Shown: positions 1 through 6,845 of the stretch, piece after piece | Position numbering within the stretch: the stretch's first letter is position 1 | Layout of the letters: each line of letters begins with the position of its first letter | DNA from: Acidimicrobiales bacterium | GTDB taxonomy: Bacteria > Actinomycetota > Acidimicrobiia > Acidimicrobiales > CADCSY01 | DNA length: 15,296 nucleotides | Reading direction: 5' to 3' | Assembly (NCBI GenBank): GCA_030447125.1 | Contig: JAUJLZ010000015.1 | Span: 1-15,296 of the forward strand | The notes under the pieces: model-generated | The model's database searches: none | The model's input: only the letters and a program-made list of their open reading frames with translations | What the model was told of the DNA's origin: nothing | Translations under genes and position numbers: made by a program

Positions 1-232
1 CCGGGGTGACGATGTCGCTGAAGAGGATGGCGGCGTCGACCCCGAGGCGCCGCACGGGCTGGAGGGTGACCTCGGCGGCCAGCTCGGGGGCGTGCACCAC
101 CTCGGCAAAGGAGTGCTTCTCCCGTAGCGCCCGGTACTCGGGCAGGCACCGCCCGGCCTGGCGCATGAACCACACCGGGACCCGCTTCACCGCCTCGCCC
201 CGGTAGGCGGCGACGACCGGGGGCACGGGCAC
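1..232 (-). CDS. hemE: Uroporphyrinogen decarboxylase, N-terminal part (runs off left edge)
   Basis: HemE removes four carboxyl groups from uroporphyrinogen III to give coproporphyrinogen III in cytoplasmic haem synthesis. The 77 visible codons, read on the minus strand, contain two hallmark stretches. One is [16 protein letters not shown] (family pattern PVWxMRQAGRYLPEYR, with the substrate-binding Arg pair region). The other is [13 protein letters not shown] near the window edge, which carries the catalytic-site Asp region. The Tyr usual after QAGR is Cys here. I chose the GTG at 230-232 because a TANNNT -10 lies 6 nt before it, which suits a leaderless transcript; a second GTG two codons later is possible. 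An AGGAGG lies at 251-256 but is 18 nt away, too far for normal spacing. The gene lies 28 bp after the patatin stop in the same direction. The C-terminal three quarters are outside the window. Confidence 0.9.
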   Translation of the reverse strand, partial: MPVPPVVAAYRGEAVKRVPVWFMRQAGRCLPEYRALREKHSFAEVVHAPELAAEVTLQPVRRLGVDAAILFSDIVTP

Positions 233-238
233 CGCACC

Positions 239-244
239 AAGGTA
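239..244 (-). promoter_or_regulatory. Putative -10 (TACCTT) for a leaderless hemE transcript
   Basis: On the minus strand TACCTT fits the actinobacterial TANNNT -10 and is followed by 6 nt and then the GTG of hemE. No good -35 is visible. This would give hemE its own transcript in addition to any read-through from marR and the patatin gene. The call rests on position and motif only. Confidence 0.4.
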
Positions 245-260
245 CCGGGCCCTCCTGGGC

Positions 261-1319
261 TCACCCGGGTCGGGCCGCCGCCTCCAGCACCGCGCGCACC
301 CGGGCCAGCGCCGGGGAGCCGATCAGGCGGATCGCCGTGGCCCGGGCCTGTTCGGCCACCGCCACCCGGCGCTCGAAGTCCATCGACGAGGCGATGGCCC
401 CCATGACCACCAGGTCGTCGGGCCCGGGCTCGAAGGCCACCACGCGGCTCCCCGACCGGCCCACCTCGTCCAGCTCCCGGGACAGTCGACGGGCGTGCAC
501 CAGTCGGTGCTGACGCTGGAGCCGGCTGCGCAGCGCCGCATACGTCCCAGGAGCACGCCGGTCACCCACCGGTCGGCCGATGCGGCGAGCGGCGAGGCGG
601 TCGAACGACATCGGAGACGACACCACCACCAACTCGGCACCGGCGTCGGCGACCAGGTCGGCGTTGGTCACCGAGCGGCTCCCCCCGTCGACGTAGTCCA
701 CACCGGCGATGGCCACTGGACGGAAGAAGCCGCCCATGGCACAAGAAGCGGCCACCACCCGGGCCAGGTCGGGCGTGGCCTGGTCGGCCGCTCGTACCGG
801 CCGTGGCGCCCGCGACGTCGGACCCTCCGGAGCCGGGGGACCATCACCGCTGAACACGGTGCGGCGCCCGTCGTCGAGGCGCACGGTGCACACCCACAAG
901 CCCTCGGGCCACCTGGCTCCGGGGGGGAAGAAGCGGTTCAGGGCGTCACTGATGAGTCCTGGGTCTCGTCGCCCTCGCGGCAGGAGGCCAGCCAGCACGA
1001 GGCCGGCGGGCGCCCTGGCCACGACGGCTCGCCCGGCCATGGCCGGCGCGGCAGGCCGACGCGTCCGGGGGTGCAGGGCGGGCTGGGGGACCGAGATGGG
1101 CGCGGCACCGACACCGGGACGGAGGAGCTCGACGGGGTGCAGGCCGGCCCGGAGCTCGGCCCCCACCACCGCACCGGCTGACGTGCCCACGATGAGGTCG
1201 GCCCTGCGGGCGTCCCACCCGGTGGCGTCGGCCAGGCCGGCCAGGATCCCGAGGTGCCAGGCATGGCCGACCAGCCCGCCGCCTCCCAGGACCAGGGCGA
1301 CGGTTCCCGGGGCCCTCAG
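261..1319 (-). CDS. Patatin-like phospholipase (RssA-type serine hydrolase)
   Basis: Predicted cytoplasmic lipid acyl hydrolase with a Ser-Asp dyad. Counting from codon 1319: the oxyanion-hole loop LGGGGLVG is at residues 11-18, the nucleophile elbow GTSAG at 45-49 (Ser47), and the second catalytic residue in YVDGG (Asp211), followed by the SVTNADL segment typical of bacterial patatins. About 352 aa, normal for the family. The start is odd. The first ATG/GTG/TTG in frame is the GTG at 1190, but starting there would remove the whole glycine-rich loop. The frame stays open upstream, and a CTG at 1319-1317 overlaps the marR stop as CTGA, so I infer a CTG start coupled to marR translation. A sequencing error or a MarR-patatin frameshift are alternatives. 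Substrate unknown. It is co-directional with marR and hemE. Confidence 0.85.
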   Translation of the reverse strand: MRAPGTVALVLGGGGLVGHAWHLGILAGLADATGWDARRADLIVGTSAGAVVGAELRAGLHPVELLRPGVGAAPISVPQPALHPRTRRPAAPAMAGRAVVARAPAGLVLAGLLPRGRRDPGLISDALNRFFPPGARWPEGLWVCTVRLDDGRRTVFSGDGPPAPEGPTSRAPRPVRAADQATPDLARVVAASCAMGGFFRPVAIAGVDYVDGGSRSVTNADLVADAGAELVVVSSPMSFDRLAARRIGRPVGDRRAPGTYAALRSRLQRQHRLVHARRLSRELDEVGRSGSRVVAFEPGPDDLVVMGAIASSMDFERRVAVAEQARATAIRLIGSPALARVRAVLEAAARPG

Positions 1320-1792
1320 AAGCAGGGCTCGGAGGGTGGCGGACTGCGGCGGGCGTAATCGCGCAGCCCCTCGAGGGTGGTGATGAGCTGGCGGAGCCCG
1401 TCGGGTCCGAGGGGGACGGCCATGTTGCGCTCCAGGCTCTCGAGGTGGCCGGGCACGGCTTTGGCCAGCACCTCGGCGCCCAGGTCGGTGAGCACGGCCA
1501 ACGACGACCGGCGGTCGGAGGGGCAGGGTTCACGGCGGATCAGGTCCACCTCTTCCAGGCGGTCGACCAGGCGGGTGAGCCCGCTGGTGCTCAAGGCCGC
1601 CTGGGCCGCCAGCTCGGTCATGCGCAGGCGCCGGCCGGGGCTGCGGGCCAGGCGGACCAGGATCCCGAACGAGCTGAGGGAGAGGTCGCTGGTGGCGTCG
1701 AGGTCGCGACTGACGTTGCCCACCACGGCGGCGTAGGCCTCCAGGAGCATGCCGAACGCGGTGATGCGCTCGTCGTCCCACTCGTGGTGCAT
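1316..1792 (-). CDS. MarR-family transcriptional regulator
   Basis: 158 aa, normal length for this family of dimeric winged-helix repressors, which often respond to phenolic or lipophilic ligands. The N-terminal helix (about 10-35) would form part of the dimer interface. The helix-turn-helix lies at about 57-80 (MTELAAQAALSTSGLTRLVD), followed by the wing with the signature DRRSSLAVLTDLG at about 93-105 (DxR-x5-LT pattern). The ATG at 1790-1792 is preceded by TAGTCT 6 nt upstream, a leaderless-type promoter. The stop codon overlaps the inferred start of the patatin gene. It is divergent from helD across 105 bp containing an inverted repeat, so autoregulation and control of helD are plausible but inferred. 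The ligand cannot be read from the sequence. Confidence 0.9.
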   Translation of the reverse strand: MHHEWDDERITAFGMLLEAYAAVVGNVSRDLDATSDLSLSSFGILVRLARSPGRRLRMTELAAQAALSTSGLTRLVDRLEEVDLIRREPCPSDRRSSLAVLTDLGAEVLAKAVPGHLESLERNMAVPLGPDGLRQLITTLEGLRDYARRSPPPSEPCF

Positions 1793-1798
1793 GTCTGG

Positions 1799-1804
1799 AG
1801 ACTA
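1799..1804 (-). promoter_or_regulatory. Putative -10 (TAGTCT) of the marR promoter
   Basis: TAGTCT on the minus strand (TANNNT type), 6 nt before the marR ATG, suggests transcription starts at or next to the start codon. No clear -35 is seen. Confidence 0.45.
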
Positions 1805-1824
1805 GCGGTGGCCGAGCGCGGCAT

Positions 1825-1843
1825 CGGCCGGCGACACCGGCCG
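1825..1843. promoter_or_regulatory. Inverted repeat between marR and helD, candidate MarR operator
   Basis: Perfect 7-bp arms CGGCCGG and CCGGCCG around CGACA. An outer pair, TCGGCC (1824-1829) and GGCCGA (1845-1850), is offset by 3 bp. The palindrome lies between the putative -10 elements of the two divergent genes, where a MarR dimer would block both. GC-rich palindromes arise easily in this genome, so the assignment is tentative. Confidence 0.4.
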
Positions 1844-1856
1844 GGGCCGACACTCC

Positions 1857-1862
1857 TATGAT
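1857..1862 (+). promoter_or_regulatory. Putative -10 (TATGAT) of the helD promoter
   Basis: TATGAT differs from TATAAT at one position and stands out in this GC-rich region. It predicts a leader of roughly 29 nt before helD. The best -35 is weak (GCGACA at 1831-1836, 20-bp spacer) and falls inside the inverted repeat. I see no 19-bp rifamycin-associated element of the kind described upstream of Streptomyces helR. Confidence 0.5.
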
Positions 1863-1886
1863 GGCCGACCCCCTCGTCCGCGAGCC

Positions 1887-1894
1887 AGGTGGAG
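1887..1894 (+). promoter_or_regulatory. Ribosome binding site of helD
   Basis: AGGTGGAG with its AGG 8 nt before the ATG at 1898. It supports this start over the out-of-frame ATGs at 1858-1863. Confidence 0.6.
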
Positions 1895-1897
1895 TAG

Positions 1898-4003
1898 ATG
1901 GCCGGACACCCCGACCTGGAGGCCGAGCAGGCCTACCTCGAGTACGCCCAGACCAGCTTGGAAGCGGCGCGCCAGCGCGTGCTCGGCTTGCGCCGCTTGG
2001 CCGAGACCGCCCGCGAAGGGACCCACCAGGCTCGCGTCGAGCGCGACGTCGTGGAGGACACCATCCGGGCCCGCCTGGCCCAGTTGGACACCGGCGACGC
2101 TTCCTTGGTCTTCGGCCGCCTCGACTTCGACCCCGACGACGCGCTGCGGCCAGGTGACCGCTTCTACATCGGCCGGGTGGCGGTGGCCGATGCCGACCAG
2201 GAGCCGGTGGTGGTCGACTGGCGGGCGCCGGTGGCCGAGGCGTTCTACCGGGCCACCGGGCGCGCCCCCATGGGCCTCACCCGCCGCCGCCACTTCGCCA
2301 CCCGGGGCCGCCAGCTCCTCGGCATCGAAGACGAGCTCTTCGGCCTCGGGATCGAGCGACCGGTCGACGAGGTGGACGCGCCGGAGATCTCCGGGCAGGG
2401 AGCGCTCTTCACCCTCCTCGATCGCCCCCGCTCGGGCCACCTGGGCGACATCGTGGGCACCATCCAGGCCGAGCAGGACGAGATCATCCGCTCCGAGCTG
2501 CGCGGCGTGGTGGTGGTCCAGGGCGGGCCGGGCACGGGCAAGACCGTCGTCGCCCTGCACCGGGCCGCCTACCTGCTCTACACCCACCGCTTCCCCCTGG
2601 AGGGTCAGGGTCTGCTGGTGGTCGGGCCCAACCGGCTCTACCTCGGCTACATCGAACGGGTGCTGCCGTCCCTCGGGGAGGCCGGCGTGGAGTTGGCGGT
2701 GCTGGCCGATCTGGTCCCCGAGGACGTGGGCGACCGGCGTGACCATCCGCTGGCCGCAAAGGTCAAGGGCGACGTCCGCATGGTCGACGTCCTGGCCAAG
2801 GCCGTGGCCGACCGCCAGCGCCCGCTGCGGGCCGAGCTGGTCGTCCCCTTCGGCCTACAGTCGCTGCGCTGTGACGTGGCCACCAGCCGGGCCGTGGTCG
2901 ACCGGGCCCGGCGGCGCGTCTCCCAGCACAACCGCGGGCGACGACTGGTCGAGCGGGATCTGTGGAAGGCCCTGGCCGCCAGCGCCCGGACCGACGACGT
3001 CGAACCGGGCATGGTGCGAGAGCGCCTGCGTACCGACGAGCAGGTACGGGCCGCGCTCGAGTGGATGTGGCCCGTGCTGCGCCCCTCGGAGCTGCTGCGC
3101 GACCTGTTCGGCTCCCGGGCCCTGCTGCGTCTGGCCTCGGCCGGCCGCCTCGCCCCCGATGAGGTCGAAGCGCTGTACCGCCCCCGGGAGGCGCAGGCCG
3201 AGCCGGGCGGAGGTTGGACCGGCGCCGACATCGCCCTGCTCGACGAGGCCCGCTTCCTCCTCGGTCCCCGCACCGCCACCGACGAGGAAGCCCGGTCCTA
3301 CGGCCACATCGTGCTCGACGAAGCCCAGGACCTGTCGCCCATGGAGCTACGGCTGCTGGCCCGCCGTTCGTTGGGCGGGTCGATGACGGTCGTAGGCGAC
3401 ATCGCCCAGGCCACGGGGGCGCTGGCCCCCGCCGGCTGGGACGACGTCCTGGCGCAGCTTCCCACCCGCCGGCGGCCCCGGATGCACGAGCTGACCATCG
3501 CCTATCGCACCCCGGCCGCCGTGCTCGCCCTGGCCGACCGGGTCCTGCCCCTCGCCGCCCCGAAGCTCCGCCCCCCCCGCTCGGTCCGCACCGGCGGCGA
3601 GGCCCCCGAGGTGGTCGGGGTCGACGCGGACGAGCGGGGCGCTGCCGTGGCGGCGCTCACCGTCCGGGAGCGGGCCGCCGTCGGAGAGGGCAACGTCGCC
3701 GTGGTCGTCCCCGAGTCGCTGGTCGACGAGGTGGGGTCGGCCCTGGCCGCCGCCGGCGTCGACCACGGCCGGGCGTCAGCGGGCGGGCTCGGGGCCCAGG
3801 TCACCCTGGTTCCGGTGCGCCTGGTGAAGGGCCTCGAGCTCGACGCGGTGCTCGTGGTCGAGCCCGCCCGCATCGTGGCCGAGGAGCCCCAGGGACTGCG
3901 CAGCCTCTACGTGGCCCTGACCCGAGCCACCCGCCGCCTCACCGTCGTCCACGCCGAGGCCCTGCCCGAGGTGCTGGGCGGCGCGGCCGTCTCGCCCCAC
4001 TGA
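1898..4003 (+). CDS. helD: HelD/HelR-type RNA polymerase recycling ATPase (UvrD-like SF1)
   Basis: 701 aa. HelD proteins bind RNA polymerase, push into its channels and use ATP to release stalled complexes; actinobacterial HelR members can also displace rifamycins. An N-terminal charged coiled coil (about 8-65) matches the arm that enters the secondary channel. It is followed by the family segment FYIGRVAVAD and VVVDWRAPVAEAFYR (about 90-120), which classical UvrD helicases lack. Walker A is GGPGTGKT at 209-216 and Walker B IVLDEAQD at 471-478, followed by VVGDIAQATG. Motif V-like LVKGLELDAVLV and motif VI-like SLYVALTRATRRL are near the C-terminus. The protein is slightly short of the roughly 730-770 aa of studied members. 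It has its own promoter and a good ribosome binding site, and is divergent from marR. Whether it gives rifamycin tolerance cannot be told from sequence. Confidence 0.92.
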   Translation: MAGHPDLEAEQAYLEYAQTSLEAARQRVLGLRRLAETAREGTHQARVERDVVEDTIRARLAQLDTGDASLVFGRLDFDPDDALRPGDRFYIGRVAVADADQEPVVVDWRAPVAEAFYRATGRAPMGLTRRRHFATRGRQLLGIEDELFGLGIERPVDEVDAPEISGQGALFTLLDRPRSGHLGDIVGTIQAEQDEIIRSELRGVVVVQGGPGTGKTVVALHRAAYLLYTHRFPLEGQGLLVVGPNRLYLGYIERVLPSLGEAGVELAVLADLVPEDVGDRRDHPLAAKVKGDVRMVDVLAKAVADRQRPLRAELVVPFGLQSLRCDVATSRAVVDRARRRVSQHNRGRRLVERDLWKALAASARTDDVEPGMVRERLRTDEQVRAALEWMWPVLRPSELLRDLFGSRALLRLASAGRLAPDEVEALYRPREAQAEPGGGWTGADIALLDEARFLLGPRTATDEEARSYGHIVLDEAQDLSPMELRLLARRSLGGSMTVVGDIAQATGALAPAGWDDVLAQLPTRRRPRMHELTIAYRTPAAVLALADRVLPLAAPKLRPPRSVRTGGEAPEVVGVDADERGAAVAALTVRERAAVGEGNVAVVVPESLVDEVGSALAAAGVDHGRASAGGLGAQVTLVPVRLVKGLELDAVLVVEPARIVAEEPQGLRSLYVALTRATRRLTVVHAEALPEVLGGAAVSPH

Positions 4004-4025
4004 ACCTGAGCGGCCGCGTCGACCG

Positions 4026-4619
4026 TCAGGAGCGCCACGGGAAGCCGACGGCGCGCAGCTCTTCGGTGTCGTCCCCTCGGCGGTCGGGATCGCCGGGGTC
4101 CGCGGCGTCGTGGCGCTCGGTGCCGTCGCTGCGATCGACCTCCTTGACGGTGACCGTGTCGGTGACGGCGTGGTCGTCGACCAGTTGGTCGACCAGGTGG
4201 TCAGCCGTGTTGGGGCGCCGTCCGATGGCCAAGCGCAGCAGATCGTTGAGCGCGCCGGTGACGTTGTGGGCCACGATGCGCAGCGGCGAGTAGCGGCACT
4301 TCCCCCCGGTCTGGCGGCGGGCCAACGGCGAGTGACGGTCGATGTGGGTGGAGACCGTCCGGTCTCGGCGGAAGGTGACGTGGAGGCTGTCGCGAGACGT
4401 CAACTCTCTGAACGACACCTCTTTGGGGTGGTACAGCCGACCGACCTTGGCGTCCCGACAGAAGCAGTCGCTGGCGTCGAGGCGCCGCACCAACTCGTCG
4501 GGATCCGAGCTGTCGAACTCGGTGCCGGGGCGGGTCCGGCCAACAGCAGGGCGGTCGCGGCGGATGCGACCGACGACCGTGGGGGCGCGTGGATGAGGGG
4601 ATCCGGTTTCGGGGGGCAT
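4026..4619 (-). CDS. Hypothetical protein with CxC motif, unrecognised family
   Basis: 197 aa, not recognised. Codons have the strong G/C third-position bias of neighbouring genes, and the ATG has GGAG about 9 nt upstream, so it looks real. A basic, probably disordered N-terminus (1-40) precedes a compact middle (about 41-133) with CFC (Cys52, Cys54), Cys108 and several His (64, 80, 92, 96), then a hydrophobic helix-like stretch VTGALNDLLRLAIG. The last 40 or so residues are rich in Asp, Arg and Glu and look disordered. There is no signal peptide or membrane segment. The CxC plus His/Cys content would allow a metal site, but the spacing matches no finger I know. It converges with helD (22 bp between stops) and lies downstream of bioY. 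The plus-strand frame across 4110-4673 is a shadow. Confidence 0.7.
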   Translation of the reverse strand: MPPETGSPHPRAPTVVGRIRRDRPAVGRTRPGTEFDSSDPDELVRRLDASDCFCRDAKVGRLYHPKEVSFRELTSRDSLHVTFRRDRTVSTHIDRHSPLARRQTGGKCRYSPLRIVAHNVTGALNDLLRLAIGRRPNTADHLVDQLVDDHAVTDTVTVKEVDRSDGTERHDAADPGDPDRRGDDTEELRAVGFPWRS

Positions 4620-4653
4620 GCGACTTCTCCAGGTGCACTCGACTGCGACGACG

Positions 4654-4667
4654 CGACGACGTCGTCG
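4654..4667. repeat. 14-bp perfect palindrome upstream of the hypothetical gene
   Basis: CGACGACGTCGTCG, centred between 4660 and 4661, lies 35-48 nt upstream of the ATG at 4619. It could be an operator or a small hairpin. Its centre GACGTC also recurs in the repeats upstream of bioY. The rest of the 163-bp gap (4620-4782) contains a G-tract (4674-4680) and a comparatively A/T-rich patch near the end of bioY. TAGGGT on the minus strand (4759-4764) could be a -10, but no convincing -35 accompanies it. Confidence 0.4.
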
Positions 4668-4782
4668 GACTGAGGGGGGGGACTGGCAGGATCAGAAGGA
4701 GGGAACAGGGCTTGGGGGACGAGGGGCGTCGTCTATGACGCGGTCACTCTCGTCGTCCACCCTAACCGTCTTGTGCTTTTCT

Positions 4783-5391
4783 TCACGATCTTTTCCGGTC
4801 CTCGTCGGGGACCATGCGCCAAGCGGCGGGAAGCAGGGCGCCGGCGGCCACCAGCTTGACGGTGTCGCCGATCACGAAGGGCAGCATCCCCTTCTCCAGC
4901 GCGGTGGTGACGTCGGCGTCCAACACGTGGGCCAGCCACGTCACCCCGAAGACGTAGACGACGGCGGTGCCGGCCAACATGGCGGGAATCGCCGTCACCA
5001 CACTGCGGTCCTGGTGGCGCTCGGCCAGGAGCCCGACGAGGGCGGCCGCCACCACGAAGCCGACGAGGTAGCCACCGGTCGCCCCGGTGGCGTAGGTCCA
5101 CCCGCTGTTGGCGTCCTGGTAGAAGGGCAGCCCGGCCAGGGCCAGGACGTTGTAGAGGAGCTGGCTGGCGGCCCCGGCCTTCCAGCCCAGGGTGGCTCCG
5201 GCGAGGAGCACGGCGAAGGTGGTCCCCGTCAGCGGCACCGGGGTCCACGGCAGGGGGACGGCCACCTGGGCCGCCGCCGCCGTGAGGAGCGCGAAGCCCA
5301 CCACCAGGGCGATCGTGCGCACCCGGCTGCGGGGAAGGAGGTCGGCCAGGGTGGACGGCGCGCTGAGAGGTGGCGGGGCAGCGATGGTCAC
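4783..5391 (-). CDS. bioY: BioY family biotin transporter (S-component)
   Basis: 202 aa hydrophobic protein, the usual BioY length. BioY is the membrane-embedded biotin-binding component that works alone or with an ECF module; no bioM/bioN is visible here. The family-typical run VAVPLPWTPVPLTGTTFAVL is followed by GATLGWKAGAASQLLYNVLALAGLPFY, a glycine-rich membrane stretch (ATGATGGYLVGFVVAA) and a C-terminal segment LPFVIGDTVKLVAAGALLP. I chose the GTG at 5389-5391 because AAAGG lies 7 nt upstream and the family begins near this point. The same frame is open to 5556, but that extension is proline-rich low complexity encoded by the tandem repeats and is unlikely to be translated. It probably supplies biotin to an auxotroph or scavenger. 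No BirA-type operator was recognised. Confidence 0.92.
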   Translation of the reverse strand: MTIAAPPPLSAPSTLADLLPRSRVRTIALVVGFALLTAAAAQVAVPLPWTPVPLTGTTFAVLLAGATLGWKAGAASQLLYNVLALAGLPFYQDANSGWTYATGATGGYLVGFVVAAALVGLLAERHQDRSVVTAIPAMLAGTAVVYVFGVTWLAHVLDADVTTALEKGMLPFVIGDTVKLVAAGALLPAAWRMVPDEDRKRS

Positions 5392-5409
5392 GAACGAGCC
5401 TTTCGTCGG

Positions 5410-5465
5410 TGGGACGTCGAGATGAGGGTGTGGGGGTGGGGACGTCGGGATGGGGACGTCGGGAT
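5410..5465. repeat. 14-bp tandem repeat array upstream of bioY
   Basis: Four 14-bp units in register: 5410-5423 (TGGGACGTCGAGAT), 5424-5437 (degenerate), and 5438-5451 and 5452-5465 (both GGGGACGTCGGGAT), plus a partial GGGAC after that. Three units carry the palindrome GACGTC, at 5413, 5441 and 5455. The array begins 18 nt upstream of the bioY start codon, so it lies in its leader or promoter. It could be an iteron-like operator, or simply slippage-prone repeat DNA. Confidence 0.7.
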
Positions 5466-5562
5466 GGGACAAGAGTGTGACCGCACCCGCCCGAGCGGCG
5501 TTACCCCGGGGACCGGCCCCGGTCGGAAGGAGCCCCACGAAGCAGCCGGCGGTCACCTGCCC

Positions 5563-5583
5563 ACCACCATCGTCGTCGGTGGT
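5563..5583. promoter_or_regulatory. Inverted repeat upstream of the iron ABC ATPase gene
   Basis: ACCACC (5563-5568) and GGTGGT (5578-5583) around 9 nt, just upstream of the putative -10. It is a possible operator and does not resemble a DtxR box. Weak evidence. Confidence 0.25.
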
Positions 5584-5590
5584 CCGGGCG

Positions 5591-5596
5591 TAGGCT
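5591..5596 (+). promoter_or_regulatory. Putative -10 (TAGGCT) of the ABC ATPase gene
   Basis: A TANNNT element 10 nt before the ATG at 5607, so the transcript would have an almost absent leader. GAGG at 5600-5603 sits only 4 nt before the ATG, too close to be an ordinary ribosome binding site. Confidence 0.35.
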
Positions 5597-5606
5597 GTGA
5601 GGCGGG

Positions 5607-6734
5607 ATGAACTCCGAGACCGGCACCACCAGGGCGAGCATCGAGGTGCGGGGGCTGTGCAAGGCCTTTGGCGCCAACCCGGTGCTGCGCGACGTCTCGC
5701 TGGAGGTGGCGCCGGGCACGGTGCTGGCCCTCCTCGGCCCCAGCGGGTGCGGCAAGACCACGTTGCTGCGCTCCATCGCCGGACTCGAGACCTGCGACCG
5801 GGGCGAGGTGTCGGTGGCCGGGCGGCTGTTGTCGTCCGACCGCGTCGCCGTGGCCCCGGAGGACCGCCAGGTGGGGATGGTCTTCCAGGACTGGGCCCTG
5901 TTCCCCCACCTCAGCGTGGCCGCCAACGTGGGCTACGGACTGCCTCGGTCGCAGCGCCGAGGTTCCCGCCGCCGGTACGGGGGGACCGATCGCGTTGAGG
6001 AGGCGCTGGAGATGGTGGGCCTCGGCGGCCTCGGTGATCGGACGCCGGGGACGCTGTCGGGCGGGCAACAGCAGCGGGTGGCCCTGGCCCGGGCCCTGGC
6101 ACCCCGACCGACGGTGCTGCTGCTCGATGAGCCCTTCTCCAACCTCGACACCGCCCTGCGGGTGGAGATCCGCAGCGAGGTCCACCGCCTCTTGGCCGAG
6201 CTCGACATCACCACCGTCTTCGTCACCCACGACCAAGAGGAGGCGTTCGTCTTGGGCGACGAGGTGGCGGTGATGCGCCAAGGAGTGATCGAACAACGGG
6301 CTTCGCCGGCGGAGCTGTACGCGGCCCCGGCCACCCCCTGGGTCGCCGGGTTCGTGGGTGATGCCAACCTGGTGGCCGGCGAGGCGACGGGTGACCGGGC
6401 CGAGACCCCGGTGGGCCAGATCCGCCTGGCCGCACCGGTGACCGGAGCCGTCCGGGTCCTGGTGCGGCCGGAGACGCTCACCTTGGCGCCCGGTGAGGGG
6501 GCCCGCATCGACCTGGTGGAGTTCTACGGCCACGACAGCGTCTACCAGGTGTCCCTCGACGACGGGTCCCGCTTACGAGCCCGGGTGGGGGCCTCCCCGT
6601 CGCTGGTCCGGGGCCAGCGGGTGGCAGTGCGCTACGTCGGCGGGCCCACCCCGGCCTGGCCCCTGCCCACCGACGTGCCGGCGGGGGCGCCGGCGGACGC
6701 CACCTCGGTGGCGTCACTGGCTCCCGCCGGGTAG
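5607..6734 (+). CDS. fbpC: Ferric-iron-type ABC transporter ATPase (FbpC/AfuC-like)
   Basis: 375 aa cytoplasmic ATPase predicted to power the permease encoded on the opposite strand. The visible nucleotide-binding set is complete: Walker A GPSGCGKT 44-51, Q-loop MVFQDWALFPHLSV (Gln94), signature LSGGQQQR 150-157, Walker B VLLLDEP 170-176, D-loop SNLD 178-181 and H-loop His208. A C-terminal TOBE-like regulatory region starts near 270 (VLVRPETLTLAPGEG...). The sequence style (CKAFG, SDRVAVAPEDRQVGMVFQD) matches the Fe3+/spermidine/sulfate importer class. The iron assignment comes mainly from the neighbouring binding protein and DtxR-type gene. The gene has its own promoter region, shared with divergent bioY, and converges on the permease gene with 111 bp between stops, so it is not in the same transcript. 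No DtxR box was found before it. Confidence 0.85.
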   Translation: MNSETGTTRASIEVRGLCKAFGANPVLRDVSLEVAPGTVLALLGPSGCGKTTLLRSIAGLETCDRGEVSVAGRLLSSDRVAVAPEDRQVGMVFQDWALFPHLSVAANVGYGLPRSQRRGSRRRYGGTDRVEEALEMVGLGGLGDRTPGTLSGGQQQRVALARALAPRPTVLLLDEPFSNLDTALRVEIRSEVHRLLAELDITTVFVTHDQEEAFVLGDEVAVMRQGVIEQRASPAELYAAPATPWVAGFVGDANLVAGEATGDRAETPVGQIRLAAPVTGAVRVLVRPETLTLAPGEGARIDLVEFYGHDSVYQVSLDDGSRLRARVGASPSLVRGQRVAVRYVGGPTPAWPLPTDVPAGAPADATSVASLAPAG

Positions 6735-6772
6735 CCACCCGTCCGTCCTCGGGCTTTCTTCGCCGTTCTGGG

Positions 6773-6790
6773 CCCGGGAACGCGCCCGGG
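6773..6790. terminator. Possible bidirectional hairpin between convergent genes
   Basis: CCCGGG, 6-nt loop AACGCG, CCCGGG, lying between the ATPase stop and the permease stop. There is no T-tract on either side, so intrinsic termination is uncertain. Confidence 0.3.
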
Positions 6791-6805
6791 AGGGACCGGT
6801 CCTGG

Positions 6806-6841
6806 GGTCAGAACCGGGTGGGGGGCCAGAACCGGGTGGGG
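6806..6841. repeat. Two tandem 18-bp repeats after the permease gene
   Basis: GGTCAGAACCGGGTGGGG and GGCCAGAACCGGGTGGGG, identical except for one T/C change, directly adjacent and ending 5 bp from the permease stop. Likely a recent local duplication. It could affect transcript ends between the convergent genes. Confidence 0.75.
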
Positions 6842-6845
6842 GTCC

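Noticed and set aside
1856..2746. 296-codon minus-strand frame opposite helD
   Set aside because: It is a shadow of helD, with no recognisable domain and a biased composition rich in Gly, Val, Ala, His and Gln.
4110..4673. 187-codon plus-strand frame opposite the hypothetical gene
   Set aside because: The minus strand has better third-position bias, varied protein-like composition and a ribosome binding site; the plus frame looks like an antisense shadow. Some doubt remains because neither protein is recognised.
5392..5556. N-terminal extension of BioY
   Set aside because: It encodes proline-rich low complexity from the tandem repeats, lies outside the BioY family, and GTG 5391 has a proper ribosome binding site.
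5591..5609. DtxR box before the ABC ATPase gene
   Set aside because: TAGGCT resembles one half-site, but the second half is missing and the 19-mer match is poor.
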